IMG/VR virus record: IMGVR_UViG_3300042445_001685
Span: 1 to 64,000 of that record
Strand: one strand, 5' to 3'
Source: a virus
DNA length: 64,000 nt
The position numbers and the translations under genes were made by a program. A model generated the notes under the pieces. The model had not been told where the DNA came from. It saw only the letters and a list, made by a program, of their open reading frames with translations, and did not search any database. Shown piece after piece: positions 49,649 to 55,810 of this stretch (within the stretch, counting starts at the first letter, position 1; every line of letters starts with the position of its first letter).

Positions 49649-49918
49649 TTATATTTTTATAATATTATTTACTACTAATGCTCCTATGGCGTAACCTAAA
49701 GCTAAAGCAAAGGCCATTTTTATACGTTCATTCCAGAATTTAGATTCTACCATATAACCTGCAAACGGTAAAGCTAGAAATGGACCAATAAAAGCAAAAA
49801 ATACCATTCCTATTGTATTAGCTTCTGCTGTAAAGCGAATATAGAATGTTGAACAAATCTCTATAATTAAAGCACTTGTAAAAATTATTCCATATTTTAT
49901 ATTAGATTCTTTTCTCAT
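49649..49918 (-). CDS. Membrane protein, 89 aa
   Basis: Three hydrophobic segments (about 9-28, 37-56, 68-86). It overlaps the metallophosphoesterase gene by 17 bases. No family recognised. Confidence 0.6.
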   Translation of the reverse strand: MRKESNIKYGIIFTSALIIEICSTFYIRFTAEANTIGMVFFAFIGPFLALPFAGYMVESKFWNERIKMAFALALGYAIGALVVNNIIKI

Positions 49919-50552
49919 GATGATCCTTTGGCAACTCTAACTTTCTTATTGGCTGTTTTTCCATCAACGATAATACTTCGTCTAATGAAATTGGCTCTAA
50001 ACCGTTTCCATCTACTCCAACATCCATTGCTTTACCCTCTGCTACTCTTATATCTGCCGGTAAATGAACGTGTCCATGTAAGTGAATTACTCCGATGTTC
50101 ATATCATGCCATGACGCAATTGGATAGTGCATACAAACAAAAGTAAACTTTTCAGTTGTTGCTTTGTTGATTGGTCTTCTTACTTCTAATCTCAAGTATT
50201 GCTGTACTGAAGAAAATAGTCTTTGAATACCTTCCTTGTTTCTTTCAATGTGGTGATCATGGTTTCCAAGTACCAAGTGAATGTTTTTACAGTTGATTTG
50301 ACTTCTGAATTCTTCAATCTTATCAAATCCTCCAAAGCTAAAATCCCCTAAGTGAATTAGAATATCATCTTCACCAACCATGTTGTTGATGTTATCCACC
50401 AAAGTCTTATTCATAGAGGCAAGTGAATCGAATTCTCTTGTCAAGTTTGAAGACTCAGTCCAGTTTGTAGTAGCACTGCAAATGTTTGAATGTGAGTAAT
50501 GTGTGTCTGATGTAAAGAACAATTGTTGTCCTTTTTCTAATACTAGTTTCAT
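49902..50552 (-). CDS. Calcineurin-like metallophosphoesterase
   Basis: 216 residues with the motif series FFTSDTHYSHSNI (12-24), LIHLGDFSFGG, LVLGNHDHHI, FVCMHYPIASWHD and HLHGHVHLP. It is a second, distinct phosphoesterase with no close resemblance to 43469-44170. Its promoter is 50568-50600. A role in end processing for RNA or DNA repair is possible given the neighbours. Confidence 0.85.
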   Translation of the reverse strand: MKLVLEKGQQLFFTSDTHYSHSNICSATTNWTESSNLTREFDSLASMNKTLVDNINNMVGEDDILIHLGDFSFGGFDKIEEFRSQINCKNIHLVLGNHDHHIERNKEGIQRLFSSVQQYLRLEVRRPINKATTEKFTFVCMHYPIASWHDMNIGVIHLHGHVHLPADIRVAEGKAMDVGVDGNGLEPISLDEVLSLMEKQPIRKLELPKDHHEKRI

Positions 50553-50567
50553 GTCTTATTAATTATA

Positions 50568-50600
50568 CCTAAATATACGAATAAAAGCCTGCCGAAGCAA
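50568..50600 (-). promoter_or_regulatory. Phage promoter with TTCG hairpin
   Basis: TTG at 50598-50600, 20-nt gap, TATATTTAGG at 50568-50577. AAAGCTTGC/GCAGGCTTT with a TTCG loop lies in the gap. Confidence 0.8.
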
Positions 50601-50620
50601 GCTTTTTGTTAATTATTTTT

Positions 50621-50934
50621 AAAAAAATTGTTGCTGGGATGTAAAGCATATAGACGATGTCGAATGCAAAATCAAGGTCAAAGACCTTCCTTACCACAAA
50701 GGCAAGGACAAGAACTAAGTCTCAAAGTTGTTAGCCAATTACCTCTTTCGAGCAGACCTGTCTAACGGTTGAGTTCTATCTCAGTTTTGTAAAGTTTGTA
50801 AGGAAGCGAGTGTTAAAGGGCACCTGGCCATTAAATGTAGTTGATTTGCTATCATATAGTTTTATATTTAAAACTCCACTATCCCAGCATAAAGCTTTGG
50901 AGGATCGGCTTGTGCTTACCTCCTTAGCACCAAA
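50621..50934 (-). ncRNA. Candidate structured RNA of about 310 nt
   Basis: This 382-base gap (50553-50934) has no gene. A perfect 9-bp pair joins TGCTGGGAT (50632-50640) with ATCCCAGCA (50881-50889). On the minus strand the 5' end can form an H-type pseudoknot: GTGCT/AGCAC (5 bp) whose loop holds GGAGG, pairing with CCTCC downstream. Inner hairpins are AAGGTC-TTT-GACCTT, CCTTGCC-TTTGT-GGTAAGG, TGAG-ATAGAA-CTCA and CTC-GAAA-GAG. The 3' end is followed by a run of seven Ts. It starts at the stop codon of the 303-aa gene, so it may be processed from that mRNA. Not tmRNA as far as I can see. Confidence 0.65.
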
Positions 50935-51846
50935 TTATTGTAACTGTTTTAAGAACATATCAACCACTGGCTGAAATCTAGAATCAATATCAATCTTCAT
51001 ATTAGCAGCTTCTTTGATTCTTTCTTGACGTTTTGCTTCAAATTCATTAGAAGCTTTTCTAAAATCAGCTCTCCATTTCTCCAACCCTGCATTGTAGTCA
51101 GCATCCTGTTTGCCGTTTATCTCATTCAATTCAGCTTGAATTTCTGCTCTTTCATTAGCAATACGAGCATTTTCAGTTGTTACTGAGTTCTTTACTTTAG
51201 ATTTAAAGTAGTTAACTTTTTGCTCATAGTTTCTATGAAGACTAGCTAACTCTTCGTGAATTGCAAGTAACCCTTCTGAGGTGTGGTGAATAGAAACTTT
51301 CATAGGAGTTTTCTTTCCTACTTCGATTTCCATAAACTCTAAAGTCTTAATGGTAGGTAATTCACTTCTTAATTTATCTAATTTACCTCCTTTGTGGATA
51401 AATTGTCCAATATGTGAAGCGTAAGCTTCTGCTTCTAAGTATTCGTTATACTCTGCTGTAGTCAATTGAGACCATCCCCATTCCTCATCTATTAAGGAAG
51501 GTAATTCTTTAGTTGCAGTTTTAGGTCTTTCTGGAGCTAGGATAGTATAGTCAAAGTCCTCAAATTGGATCTCTTTGATTAATTCGTCTTTTGCTTTGAT
51601 GTTCTCCATCAAGAAGGCTTGTGTAGCAGATAGTCTTGCTTTTTCTGTTAACAGTTCTACTGTATTTGCAGGCATTGGATTACCCTGAGTCTCAGTATAG
51701 GTCTCTGAGCCAATTACTAATGTTTTAGAAACATTATTAACATCTGCTAATTTATTAGAAATTTCTTTTGCTCTTTGATTGCACAAGTTTGAGATTGATT
51801 GTGCTTGAGACATTGATAACCCTTTTGTAGATAACGAATTTTTCAT
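50935..51846 (-). CDS. Hypothetical coiled-coil protein, 303 aa
   Basis: A soluble, strongly helical protein; residues 215-300 are a likely coiled coil (ERAEIQAELNEINGKQDADY). The middle (SLIDEEWGWSQLTTAEYNEY) is distinct. No enzyme motif. It is the longest unknown gene of this region and its mRNA continues directly into the structured RNA 50621-50934. Confidence 0.7.
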   Translation of the reverse strand: MKNSLSTKGLSMSQAQSISNLCNQRAKEISNKLADVNNVSKTLVIGSETYTETQGNPMPANTVELLTEKARLSATQAFLMENIKAKDELIKEIQFEDFDYTILAPERPKTATKELPSLIDEEWGWSQLTTAEYNEYLEAEAYASHIGQFIHKGGKLDKLRSELPTIKTLEFMEIEVGKKTPMKVSIHHTSEGLLAIHEELASLHRNYEQKVNYFKSKVKNSVTTENARIANERAEIQAELNEINGKQDADYNAGLEKWRADFRKASNEFEAKRQERIKEAANMKIDIDSRFQPVVDMFLKQLQ

Positions 51847-51873
51847 ATGATAACTTTTTAATTTTGATTTATA

Positions 51874-51906
51874 CTCTAATATAAGAAGAAAGGTTCAGGT
51901 TTCCAA
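51874..51906 (-). promoter_or_regulatory. Phage promoter with terminator-like hairpin
   Basis: TTG at 51904-51906, 20-nt gap, TATATTAGAG at 51874-51883. An AGAAAGGTT/AACCTTTCT stem spans the TTG and the gap. Confidence 0.75.
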
Positions 51907-51925
51907 ACCTTTCTCCGAATATTTC

Positions 51926-52159
51926 TTATTGGTGATGTTTGATATACCTCCCATGTCTGTCTACTCTGACATTCATTCTTGTTAAATCAAAATACCAATT
52001 GTTAAACTTACCCAAGCGAGATTTCTGTCTTGCTTGTAGGTTTGCAGATTTTTCTGCTTCTTCTCGTCCGTTCTCTGTTGTTTCAACAAAAAACGTGGGA
52101 GCCTGAACACCAGTCATGCTGGTTGGAACTACTCTCCAAATTCTCAATTTCTGAGTCAT
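51926..52159 (-). CDS. Hypothetical basic protein, 77 aa
   Basis: I choose the start at 52159 (MTQKLRIWRVVPTSM); the frame is open from 52177. A basic protein with NLQARQKSRLGKFNNWYFDL. It lies between the tRNA array and the promoter at 51874-51906. No family recognised. Confidence 0.6.
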   Translation of the reverse strand: MTQKLRIWRVVPTSMTGVQAPTFFVETTENGREEAEKSANLQARQKSRLGKFNNWYFDLTRMNVRVDRHGRYIKHHQ

Positions 52160-52226
52160 AATACTTGAACTAGTCAAGTACTACATTGGAGATGAGGGAA
52201 TTGCTCTCATATTGGATAAACTTTAG

Positions 52227-52300
52227 TGTCCTATACAGGATTCGAACCTGTGACCTTCTCGTTATGAGCGAGCTGCTCTAACCGGCTGAGCTAAAAGGAC
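52227..52300 (-). tRNA. tRNA-Met (CAT)
   Basis: Anticodon loop CTCATAA, G1-C72 acceptor stem, ACAGG-TTCGAAT-CCTGT T arm. It is the last tRNA of the array in the direction of transcription. CCA is not encoded, as for the other tRNAs here. Confidence 0.9.
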
Positions 52301-52306
52301 AATTTG

Positions 52307-52376
52307 TAGCGTAGCGTGGACTCGAACCACCCCCCAGGCTTATGAGACCTAGATGCAACCTTTACACCTTAACGCA
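52307..52376 (-). tRNA. tRNA with CAT anticodon (Met, initiator or Ile2)
   Basis: Anticodon loop CTCATAA again. The acceptor has only about four good pairs with a T-T mismatch at 1-72, and the D and anticodon stems rely on G-T pairs. The 1-72 mismatch recalls initiators, but it could be an Ile2-type or decaying gene. Confidence 0.6.
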
Positions 52377-52385
52377 ATTTATAAG

Positions 52386-52458
52386 CGGTCTGCACGGGGA
52401 TCGAACCCGCAATCTTCGCAGTGACAGTGCGACGTGTTACCAATAACACCTCCAGACC
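52386..52458 (-). tRNA. tRNA-Asp (GTC)
   Basis: Stem TCGCA, loop CTGTCAC, stem TGCGA; discriminator G. It is one of four tRNAs with a G34-U35 anticodon, which are natural substrates for queuosine. Confidence 0.9.
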
Positions 52459-52464
52459 AAAATG

Positions 52465-52499
52465 CCCGTCTGTTCCGAGCTGTCAACCACCAGCTGTTA
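52465..52499 (-). repeat. Inter-tRNA spacer repeat F, copy 1
   Basis: Shares CGTCT, TTCCGAG, GTCAA and AGCTG blocks in the same order with the spacer at 52590-52625. Both copies follow a tRNA by 6-7 bases. Confidence 0.6.
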
Positions 52500-52512
52500 T
52501 ACAGCTGTATAG

Positions 52513-52584
52513 TGGAGCTACCGGGATTCGAACCCGGAATAACAGAATGCAAATCTATCGTGATGCCAATTTCACTATAGCCCC
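52513..52584 (-). tRNA. tRNA-Ala (TGC)
   Basis: Loop TTTGCAT; the acceptor contains the G3-T70 pair that is the classic alanine identity element. Confidence 0.9.
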
Positions 52585-52589
52585 AGTTA

Positions 52590-52625
52590 CTCGTCTTTCC
52601 GAGTCGTCAAATCTAGAAGCTGATT
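52590..52625 (-). repeat. Inter-tRNA spacer repeat F, copy 2
   Basis: Same ordered blocks as 52465-52499, with an ACTCG/CGAGT hairpin at its left end. Confidence 0.6.
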
Positions 52626-52659
52626 AAGCTATTCCTCCTAATACGAATAAAGAGCTCTG

Positions 52660-52731
52660 TACTGCGTACGGGATTCGAACCCGTGCCTTATCATAGAAAG
52701 TGATACGTGTTTACCCCTTCACTAACGCAGC
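52660..52731 (-). tRNA. tRNA-Glu (TTC)
   Basis: Stem TATCA, loop CTTTCTA, stem TGATA; acceptor GCTGCGT/ACGCAGT with a G-T end pair. Confidence 0.9.
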
Positions 52732-52737
52732 AATTTG

Positions 52738-52809
52738 AGCGGCTAGAGAGAATCGAACTCTCATCTTTAGATTGGAAGTCTAAAGTAATGACCATTATAC
52801 GATAGCCGC
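52738..52809 (-). tRNA. tRNA-Gly (TCC)
   Basis: Stem TTAGA, loop CTTCCAA, stem TCTAA; acceptor GCGGCTA/TAGCCGC, discriminator T. Confidence 0.9.
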
Positions 52810-52814
52810 AGTTG

Positions 52815-52888
52815 AGCTTCTGGACGGGATCGAACCGACTCTATTCTGGGTTACAAATCCAGTGCACCACCATTTGTGCGTCAGAAGC
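52815..52888 (-). tRNA. tRNA-Thr (TGT)
   Basis: Loop TTTGTAA; D arm GCAC/GTGC; acceptor GCTTCTG/CCAGAAGC region, with one A-C mismatch at the top of the anticodon stem. Confidence 0.85.
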
Positions 52889-52893
52889 AAATT

Positions 52894-53000
52894 TAAACTA
52901 TTAGAGGCTATTGGGAGTCATCAGTGGCAGCCTTTCACCGTAAACTCGGCTTCCCAATCTTATCTGCACATCTATCTAACTTTTTACGCATAATAGTTTA
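52894..53000 (-). ncRNA. Candidate structured RNA A between tRNAs
   Basis: Closed by the 10-bp inverted repeat TAAACTATTA/TAATAGTTTA (52894-52903 with 52991-53000). Inside, ATTGGGA pairs with TCCCAAT. A GGC(T)GCCACTGATG segment precedes the 3' strand of that helix, and the same arrangement occurs in RNA B at 57177-57297, whose inner helix is ATTGAG/CTCAAT. Different sequences with preserved pairing suggest a real RNA family. Confidence 0.6.
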
Positions 53001-53008
53001 TATTTTAA

Positions 53009-53077
53009 TTAGAGCCGGGCTATGAATCCGTTCTGCAGGTTAGCCCCTGCTGCTTTAACCTTTATAAGCTAACTCTA
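53009..53077 (-). tRNA. Irregular tRNA-like RNA (anticodon unclear)
   Basis: It has an acceptor helix TAGAGTT/GGCTCTA and a D arm GCTT/AAGC. The anticodon arm is GCAGG/CCTGC with a 6-nt loop GGCTAA lacking U33, and the T arm is degraded (ATTCATA instead of TTCGAAT). The centre could read GCT (Ser) or CTA (amber). Pseudogene, decoy or suppressor. Confidence 0.5.
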
Positions 53078-53083
53078 ATTTTG

Positions 53084-53157
53084 TACCCAAGGAGGGACTC
53101 GAACCCTCAATATCTAGATCCTAAGTCTAGCGTGTCTGCCAATTCCACCACTCGGGC
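53084..53157 (-). tRNA. tRNA-Leu (TAG)
   Basis: Stem CTAGA, loop CTTAGGA, stem TCTAG. The variable region is only 5 nt, unusually short for leucine. Confidence 0.85.
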
Positions 53158-53252
53158 ATTTGCCGCATGTGCGGCCACTTATCAATCGGTAGCTCCCTCT
53201 CGTTGTCCATCTGTGGGTGTAACACATTTGGTAGAGGGTCGAACCTTCAATG
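53158..53252 (-). other. Structured spacer between Leu and Cys tRNAs
   Basis: No gene. It contains a GCCGC/GCGGC hairpin (53162-53175) and a CCCTCT/AGAGGG helix enclosing a TGTG/CACA hairpin. Function unknown. Confidence 0.45.
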
Positions 53253-53323
53253 AGGTCGGTGTTGGAATCGAACCAACGTTACAGAGTTTGCAATCCTGCG
53301 CCTAACCATTCGGCCAACCGACC
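53253..53323 (-). tRNA. tRNA-Cys (GCA)
   Basis: Loop TTGCAAA and discriminator T, the usual cysteine identity base; acceptor GGTCGGT/ACCGACC. Confidence 0.9.
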
Positions 53324-53328
53324 AATTT

Positions 53329-53392
53329 AAACATCTAGCCTGACCTGCCAGACAGTACGTGTCGTCGATCGTGCGTTACGTAGTAGATGTTT
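53329..53392 (-). ncRNA. Helix-closed spacer RNA
   Basis: AAACATCTA (53329-53337) and TAGATGTTT (53384-53392) form a perfect 9-bp closing helix. It is the first element transcribed from the promoter at 53409-53441, before tRNA-Cys. Confidence 0.5.
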
Positions 53393-53408
53393 TATCTTCT
53401 TTCTTATA

Positions 53409-53441
53409 CTTAAAGATATGAACTTTATTTCTTTCTAGCAA
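53409..53441 (-). promoter_or_regulatory. Promoter of the 52.2-53.4 kb tRNA block
   Basis: TTG at 53439-53441, 20-nt gap, TATCTTTAAG at 53409-53418, fired towards the tRNAs. Confidence 0.8.
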
Positions 53442-53450
53442 CTTTTTTTA

Positions 53451-53957
53451 CTAAAAAAATAAAAAAGTTTCCCATTCCTTTGGTATGTGTGTCATAGTTC
53501 TCATTAACATTAAATAGTGAGGTCTTTTTGGTTCTGGAATTTCCTTACCGTATTCCTCTAATGTTAAATCTGCTTTCTCATGATTACATGGTCTGCAGGC
53601 TGTTACTAAATTATCCCAAGCATCTTTTCCTCCTTTTGATTGAGGTATAACATGGTCAAGTGTTAGTGTTCTTTGATTTGAACATCCGCAGTAAACACAT
53701 TCGTAATTATCTCTTCTATAAATATTCTCTCTTGTTAGAGCTACTTTTTGAATATTATGTTTTACATATGTAAATACTCTAATAATAGAAGGTTTATAAA
53801 TTGTTAATTCTGGGTTATACAGATTAAATGTTTCTGGATGTTCAGCTATTACTTCAGCATTACCTTTATAAGAAATCACGAAAGCTCTTTCTGTACTTAT
53901 AACTGATCTTGCGATAAAGCTGGCATCTACTACTAGTGCTTTTTGATACTTACTCAT
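53451..53957 (-). CDS. HNH endonuclease
   Basis: 168 residues. RRDNYECVYCGCSNQRTLTL (about 82-101) leads to DHVIPQSKGGKDAWDNLV and TACRPCNHEKADL, the complete C..C..DH..N..C..C..N pattern of HNH nucleases. It splits the tRNA array in two, a common place for mobile endonuclease genes. It may cleave host DNA or promote its own spread. Confidence 0.85.
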   Translation of the reverse strand: MSKYQKALVVDASFIARSVISTERAFVISYKGNAEVIAEHPETFNLYNPELTIYKPSIIRVFTYVKHNIQKVALTRENIYRRDNYECVYCGCSNQRTLTLDHVIPQSKGGKDAWDNLVTACRPCNHEKADLTLEEYGKEIPEPKRPHYLMLMRTMTHIPKEWETFLFF

Positions 53958-53989
53958 GATTTACTTTTTTTAATGAAACAATATATTTG

Positions 53990-54060
53990 CGCGAACCCTA
54001 GGAATCGAACCCAGCCGTCGAGGTTTTGGAGACCTGACCGACACCTTGTCTGTGGAACGC
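53990..54060 (-). tRNA. tRNA-Trp (CCA)
   Basis: Loop CTCCAAA with anticodon CCA and discriminator G; the acceptor has two T-T mismatches at positions 4 and 5. Confidence 0.8.
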
Positions 54061-54132
54061 ATTTGTAGGGTATCGCTTAACCTACCTAGATTAGCCTCAT
54101 CTACTTAACCCTTATGAGGGACGATTTTTTTG
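54061..54132 (-). other. Spacer with CCCT/AGGG hairpin
   Basis: Contains CCCT-CATA-AGGG near 54111-54122 and a GTAGG/CCTAC pairing; no gene. Confidence 0.4.
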
Positions 54133-54204
54133 AACCCATACCTGGACTTGAACCAGGACTGAAACGTTAGAAGCGTTTAGTTCTTCCGATTAAACTATAC
54201 GGGC
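54133..54204 (-). tRNA. tRNA-Arg (TCT)
   Basis: Stem AAACG, loop CTTCTAA, stem CGTTT; CCTGG-TTCAAGT-CCAGG T arm. Confidence 0.9.
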
Positions 54205-54209
54205 AGTTG

Positions 54210-54281
54210 AGGTCTTAGTAGGAGTCGAACCTACGTTCTATCGTTCGTAGCGATAAGTTTTTCCAATTAAACTATAAGACC
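54210..54281 (-). tRNA. tRNA-Arg (ACG)
   Basis: Stem TATCG, loop CTACGAA, stem CGATA. A34 would need editing to inosine to read CGU, CGC and CGA. Confidence 0.9.
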
Positions 54282-54286
54282 AAATA

Positions 54287-54352
54287 AGAGAGGCTTTATT
54301 TAAGCTACTTTCTGCTATGCAACAGGGTAGGCAATTAGTCCTACATCTCTCT
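54287..54352 (-). ncRNA. Helix-closed spacer RNA, cloverleaf-like
   Basis: AGAGAG at both ends pairs (54287-54292 with 54347-54352). Inside are GTAGG/CCTAC, TGC/GCA and GCTT/AAGC hairpins, a three-arm layout. Confidence 0.4.
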
Positions 54353-54357
54353 CTTTG

Positions 54358-54437
54358 TACCCCTGACTGGAGTCGAACCAGCAAGCCTGAGCGCCAAGTT
54401 TTAAGCCTGGTGTGTTTACCATTTTCACCACAGGGAT
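54358..54437 (-). tRNA. tRNA-Leu (TAA)
   Basis: Loop CTTAAAA with a 12-nt long variable arm, as expected for leucine; acceptor ATCCCTG/CAGGGGT. Confidence 0.88.
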
Positions 54438-54444
54438 ATGTTTG

Positions 54445-54517
54445 TGTGAAAGATGGGACTCGAACCCACAATCTCCTGAACCACAATCAGACGCTTTACC
54501 AATTCAGCTACAATCAC
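54445..54517 (-). tRNA. tRNA-His (GTG)
   Basis: Loop TTGTGGT. A G is available at position -1 (base 54518), but position 73 is A rather than C, which is uncommon for bacterial tRNA-His. Two T-T mismatches occur in the acceptor. Confidence 0.8.
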
Positions 54518-54524
54518 CATATTG

Positions 54525-54594
54525 TACCGACTACAAGTTACGCTCTTGTCTGAGAATACTTATGAGATATTCTCGATCCTAGATCAAGTCGGTA
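54525..54594 (-). ncRNA. tRNA-shaped spacer RNA with CTCATAA loop
   Basis: TACCGACT and AGTCGGTA close a cloverleaf. It has a GATC-TAG-GATC arm, an 8-bp arm (GAGAATAT/GTATTCTC) with loop CTCATAA, and an ACAAG-AGCGTAA-CTTGT arm. The loop equals the Met anticodon loop of the tRNAs at 52227 and 52307, but the T loop is not TTCGAAT and the D arm is tiny. Confidence 0.5.
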
Positions 54595-54597
54595 GTT

Positions 54598-54722
54598 GAT
54601 AGGGAACCTCTTACCCTATCGCTGTACTATCTGATTTTAAAGTGTCTTACCACGGGGCCCCGTTCGTACTTCCTTCTCCTGCATTCCTTAGATGCGTTGT
54701 GAGGACGGTGAGGAGGTTTTTT
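54598..54722 (-). other. Hairpin-rich spacer, related to repeat element
   Basis: Contains a GATAGGG/CCCTATC hairpin (54598-54620), the perfect palindrome ACGGGGCCCCGT (54652-54663) and, at 54706-54720, 15 bases identical to repeat element copy 2. No gene is present. Confidence 0.5.
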
Positions 54723-54724
54723 TG

Positions 54725-54807
54725 AGGAAAGCAGAGGTATCGAACCCCATGCCCGAAGGCACGATACGCTTAGCAAGCGGTCTCAACTCCTAGTTGATTT
54801 ACTTTCC
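54725..54807 (-). tRNA. tRNA-Ser (GCT)
   Basis: Loop TTGCTAA and a long variable arm with a TGCC-TTCG-GGCA hairpin, typical of serine. Confidence 0.88.
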
Positions 54808-54812
54808 CTTTG

Positions 54813-54886
54813 TAGGTAATATAGGAATCGAACCTATAACCTCTCACGTATCAGGCGAGTGCTCTAACCAATTGAGCTAATTACCT
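54813..54886 (-). tRNA. tRNA-Ile (GAT)
   Basis: Stem CTCGC, loop CTGATAC, stem GTGAG; acceptor AGGTAAT/ATTACCT. Confidence 0.9.
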
Positions 54887-54893
54887 ATTTTTG

Positions 54894-55037
54894 TGCTCAT
54901 AGCTGGAATCGAACCAACCTCGATAAGTCACTTACTCCAACCAACTGCTACTTGTTACGTACCTTGAGCTTTTACGATTGACCGTCACGTTATCCCACTT
55001 CAGGTTGGGGAGCTACCACACTACCTGTTATACGAGC
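54894..55037 (-). tRNA. tRNA-like RNA with about 70-nt insertion
   Basis: The ends form an acceptor stem GCTCGTA/TATGAGC, and GTTGG-TTCGATT-CCAGC is a full T arm. The middle is far too long (144 nt in total). A CCCA/TGGG arm with loop ACCTGAAG could be the anticodon arm (GAA, Phe), followed by about 70 nt before the T arm. An intron, a fused gene or a new RNA are possible. Confidence 0.5.
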
Positions 55038-55046
55038 ATTTAATTG

Positions 55047-55118
55047 CGGGCCTGGGAGGAATCGAACCTCCATAAGATGATTAACAGTCATCCGTAATAA
55101 CCTTTATACGACAAACCC
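55047..55118 (-). tRNA. tRNA-Asn (GTT)
   Basis: Stem GATGA, loop CTGTTAA, stem TCATC; acceptor GGGTTTG/CAGGCCC with G-T pairs. A possible queuosine substrate. Confidence 0.9.
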
Positions 55119-55123
55119 GGTTG

Positions 55124-55196
55124 TGGACCCTACAGGAATCGAACCTGTTCCTCTAGTTCTTCAGACTAGCGTACGCACCAGCTATACAAAAGGTCC
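55124..55196 (-). tRNA. tRNA-Phe (GAA)
   Basis: Stem CTAGT, loop CTGAAGA, stem ACTAG; acceptor GGACCTT/AGGGTCC. Confidence 0.92.
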
Positions 55197-55201
55197 AATT
55201 G

Positions 55202-55284
55202 TGGGATACTGTGGAATCGAACCACACGCTTCTTACAGCAACGATTTTACAGACCGCTTATCACACCAGTGACTGAAGCATCCC
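55202..55284 (-). tRNA. tRNA-Tyr (GTA)
   Basis: Loop CTGTAAA with a long variable arm, acceptor GGGATGC/GTATCCC. A possible queuosine substrate. Confidence 0.9.
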
Positions 55285-55290
55285 AATTTG

Positions 55291-55362
55291 ATCATTCTAC
55301 AGGAATCGAACCTGCTTCTCCACCCTCCACGGGCAGCGTAGTCACCAATCTACCAAGAACGA
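55291..55362 (-). tRNA. tRNA-like RNA, anticodon ambiguous (TGG or GGA)
   Basis: All four helices form: acceptor TCGTTCT/AGAATGA, D arm GTAG/CTAC, anticodon stem CTGCC/GGTGG, T arm GCAGG-TTCGATT-CCTGT. The 7-nt loop CGTGGAG has G33 if the anticodon is TGG (Pro). If U33 is required, the anticodon would be GGA (Ser), with a poorer stem and no serine variable arm. Confidence 0.6.
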
Positions 55363-55381
55363 AACTATAACAAGCTTTCAT

Positions 55382-55434
55382 CGGCAAATTACTAACTCAT
55401 AATAGACTCCATATAGTCTTGAAAATACTTGCCG
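55382..55434 (-). ncRNA. Helix-closed spacer RNA
   Basis: CGGCAA (55382-55387) pairs with TTGCCG (55429-55434) around an AGACT-CCATAT-AGTCT hairpin. Confidence 0.4.
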
Positions 55435-55461
55435 GTATTTTACTTGCTACCCAGAATTTTG

Positions 55462-55532
55462 TACCTCGTGATAGAATCGAACTATCGCCCTTTGCATGTA
55501 AAACAAATACGCTACCATTACGCCAACGAGGC
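55462..55532 (-). tRNA. tRNA-Val (TAC)
   Basis: Stem TTTGT, loop TTTACAT, stem GCAAA; acceptor GCCTCGT/ACGAGGT. Confidence 0.9.
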
Positions 55533-55591
55533 AAATCTAATTCTACGCTTCGGTCTAAAAGCCCTTCTATGAATTAGTAACAGTCTTCTTT
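55533..55591 (-). repeat. Inter-tRNA spacer repeat D/E, copy 1
   Basis: CTAATTC (55537-55543) and GAATTAG (55571-55577) close a hairpin. The TCTAATTCTACGCTTCG start and the TTCTATGAATTAGTAACAGT end are shared with copy 2 at 55666-55725. Confidence 0.7.
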
Positions 55592-55593
55592 TG

Positions 55594-55666
55594 TACCCCC
55601 GGCTGGCCTCGAACCAGCTACCCCCGAGTTAAAAGCCCGGTGCCCGTCCACATGAGCTTCGAAGGC
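55594..55666 (-). tRNA. tRNA-Lys (TTT)
   Basis: Stem CCGGG, loop CTTTTAA, stem CTCGG. The acceptor relies on three G-T pairs. Confidence 0.85.
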
Positions 55667-55725
55667 AAATCTAATTCTACGCTTCGAGGACTTACTCGCG
55701 TGGTCTTCTATGAATTAGTAACAGT
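55667..55725 (-). repeat. Inter-tRNA spacer repeat D/E, copy 2
   Basis: CTAATTC (55671-55677) and GAATTAG (55712-55718) close the hairpin; outer sequences match copy 1, while the loop side differs. Confidence 0.7.
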
Positions 55726-55734
55726 CTCTTCTCG

Positions 55735-55810
55735 TCTGGTAGGCAGGATTCGAACCTGCGTGCTCTAGCGTCCAAGGCCAGCGAGATAAACCGGACTCCT
55801 CTACTACCAG
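55735..55810 (-). tRNA. tRNA-Pro (TGG)
   Basis: Stem CTGGC, loop CTTGGAC, stem GCTAG; acceptor CTGGTAG/CTACCAG with the C1-G72 pair typical of proline. Confidence 0.88.

Noticed and set aside
50621-50934. tmRNA at 50.6-50.9 kb
   Set aside because: The GCTGGGA/TCCCAGC ends and a GATTTTGCATTCGAC segment recall tmRNA, but there is no T arm before the 3' end and no ANDENYALAA-like tag, so I describe it only as a structured RNA.
54894-55037. Group I intron inside a tRNA
   Set aside because: The extra segment of about 70 nt is far shorter than a group I intron and lacks its core; I left the cause open.
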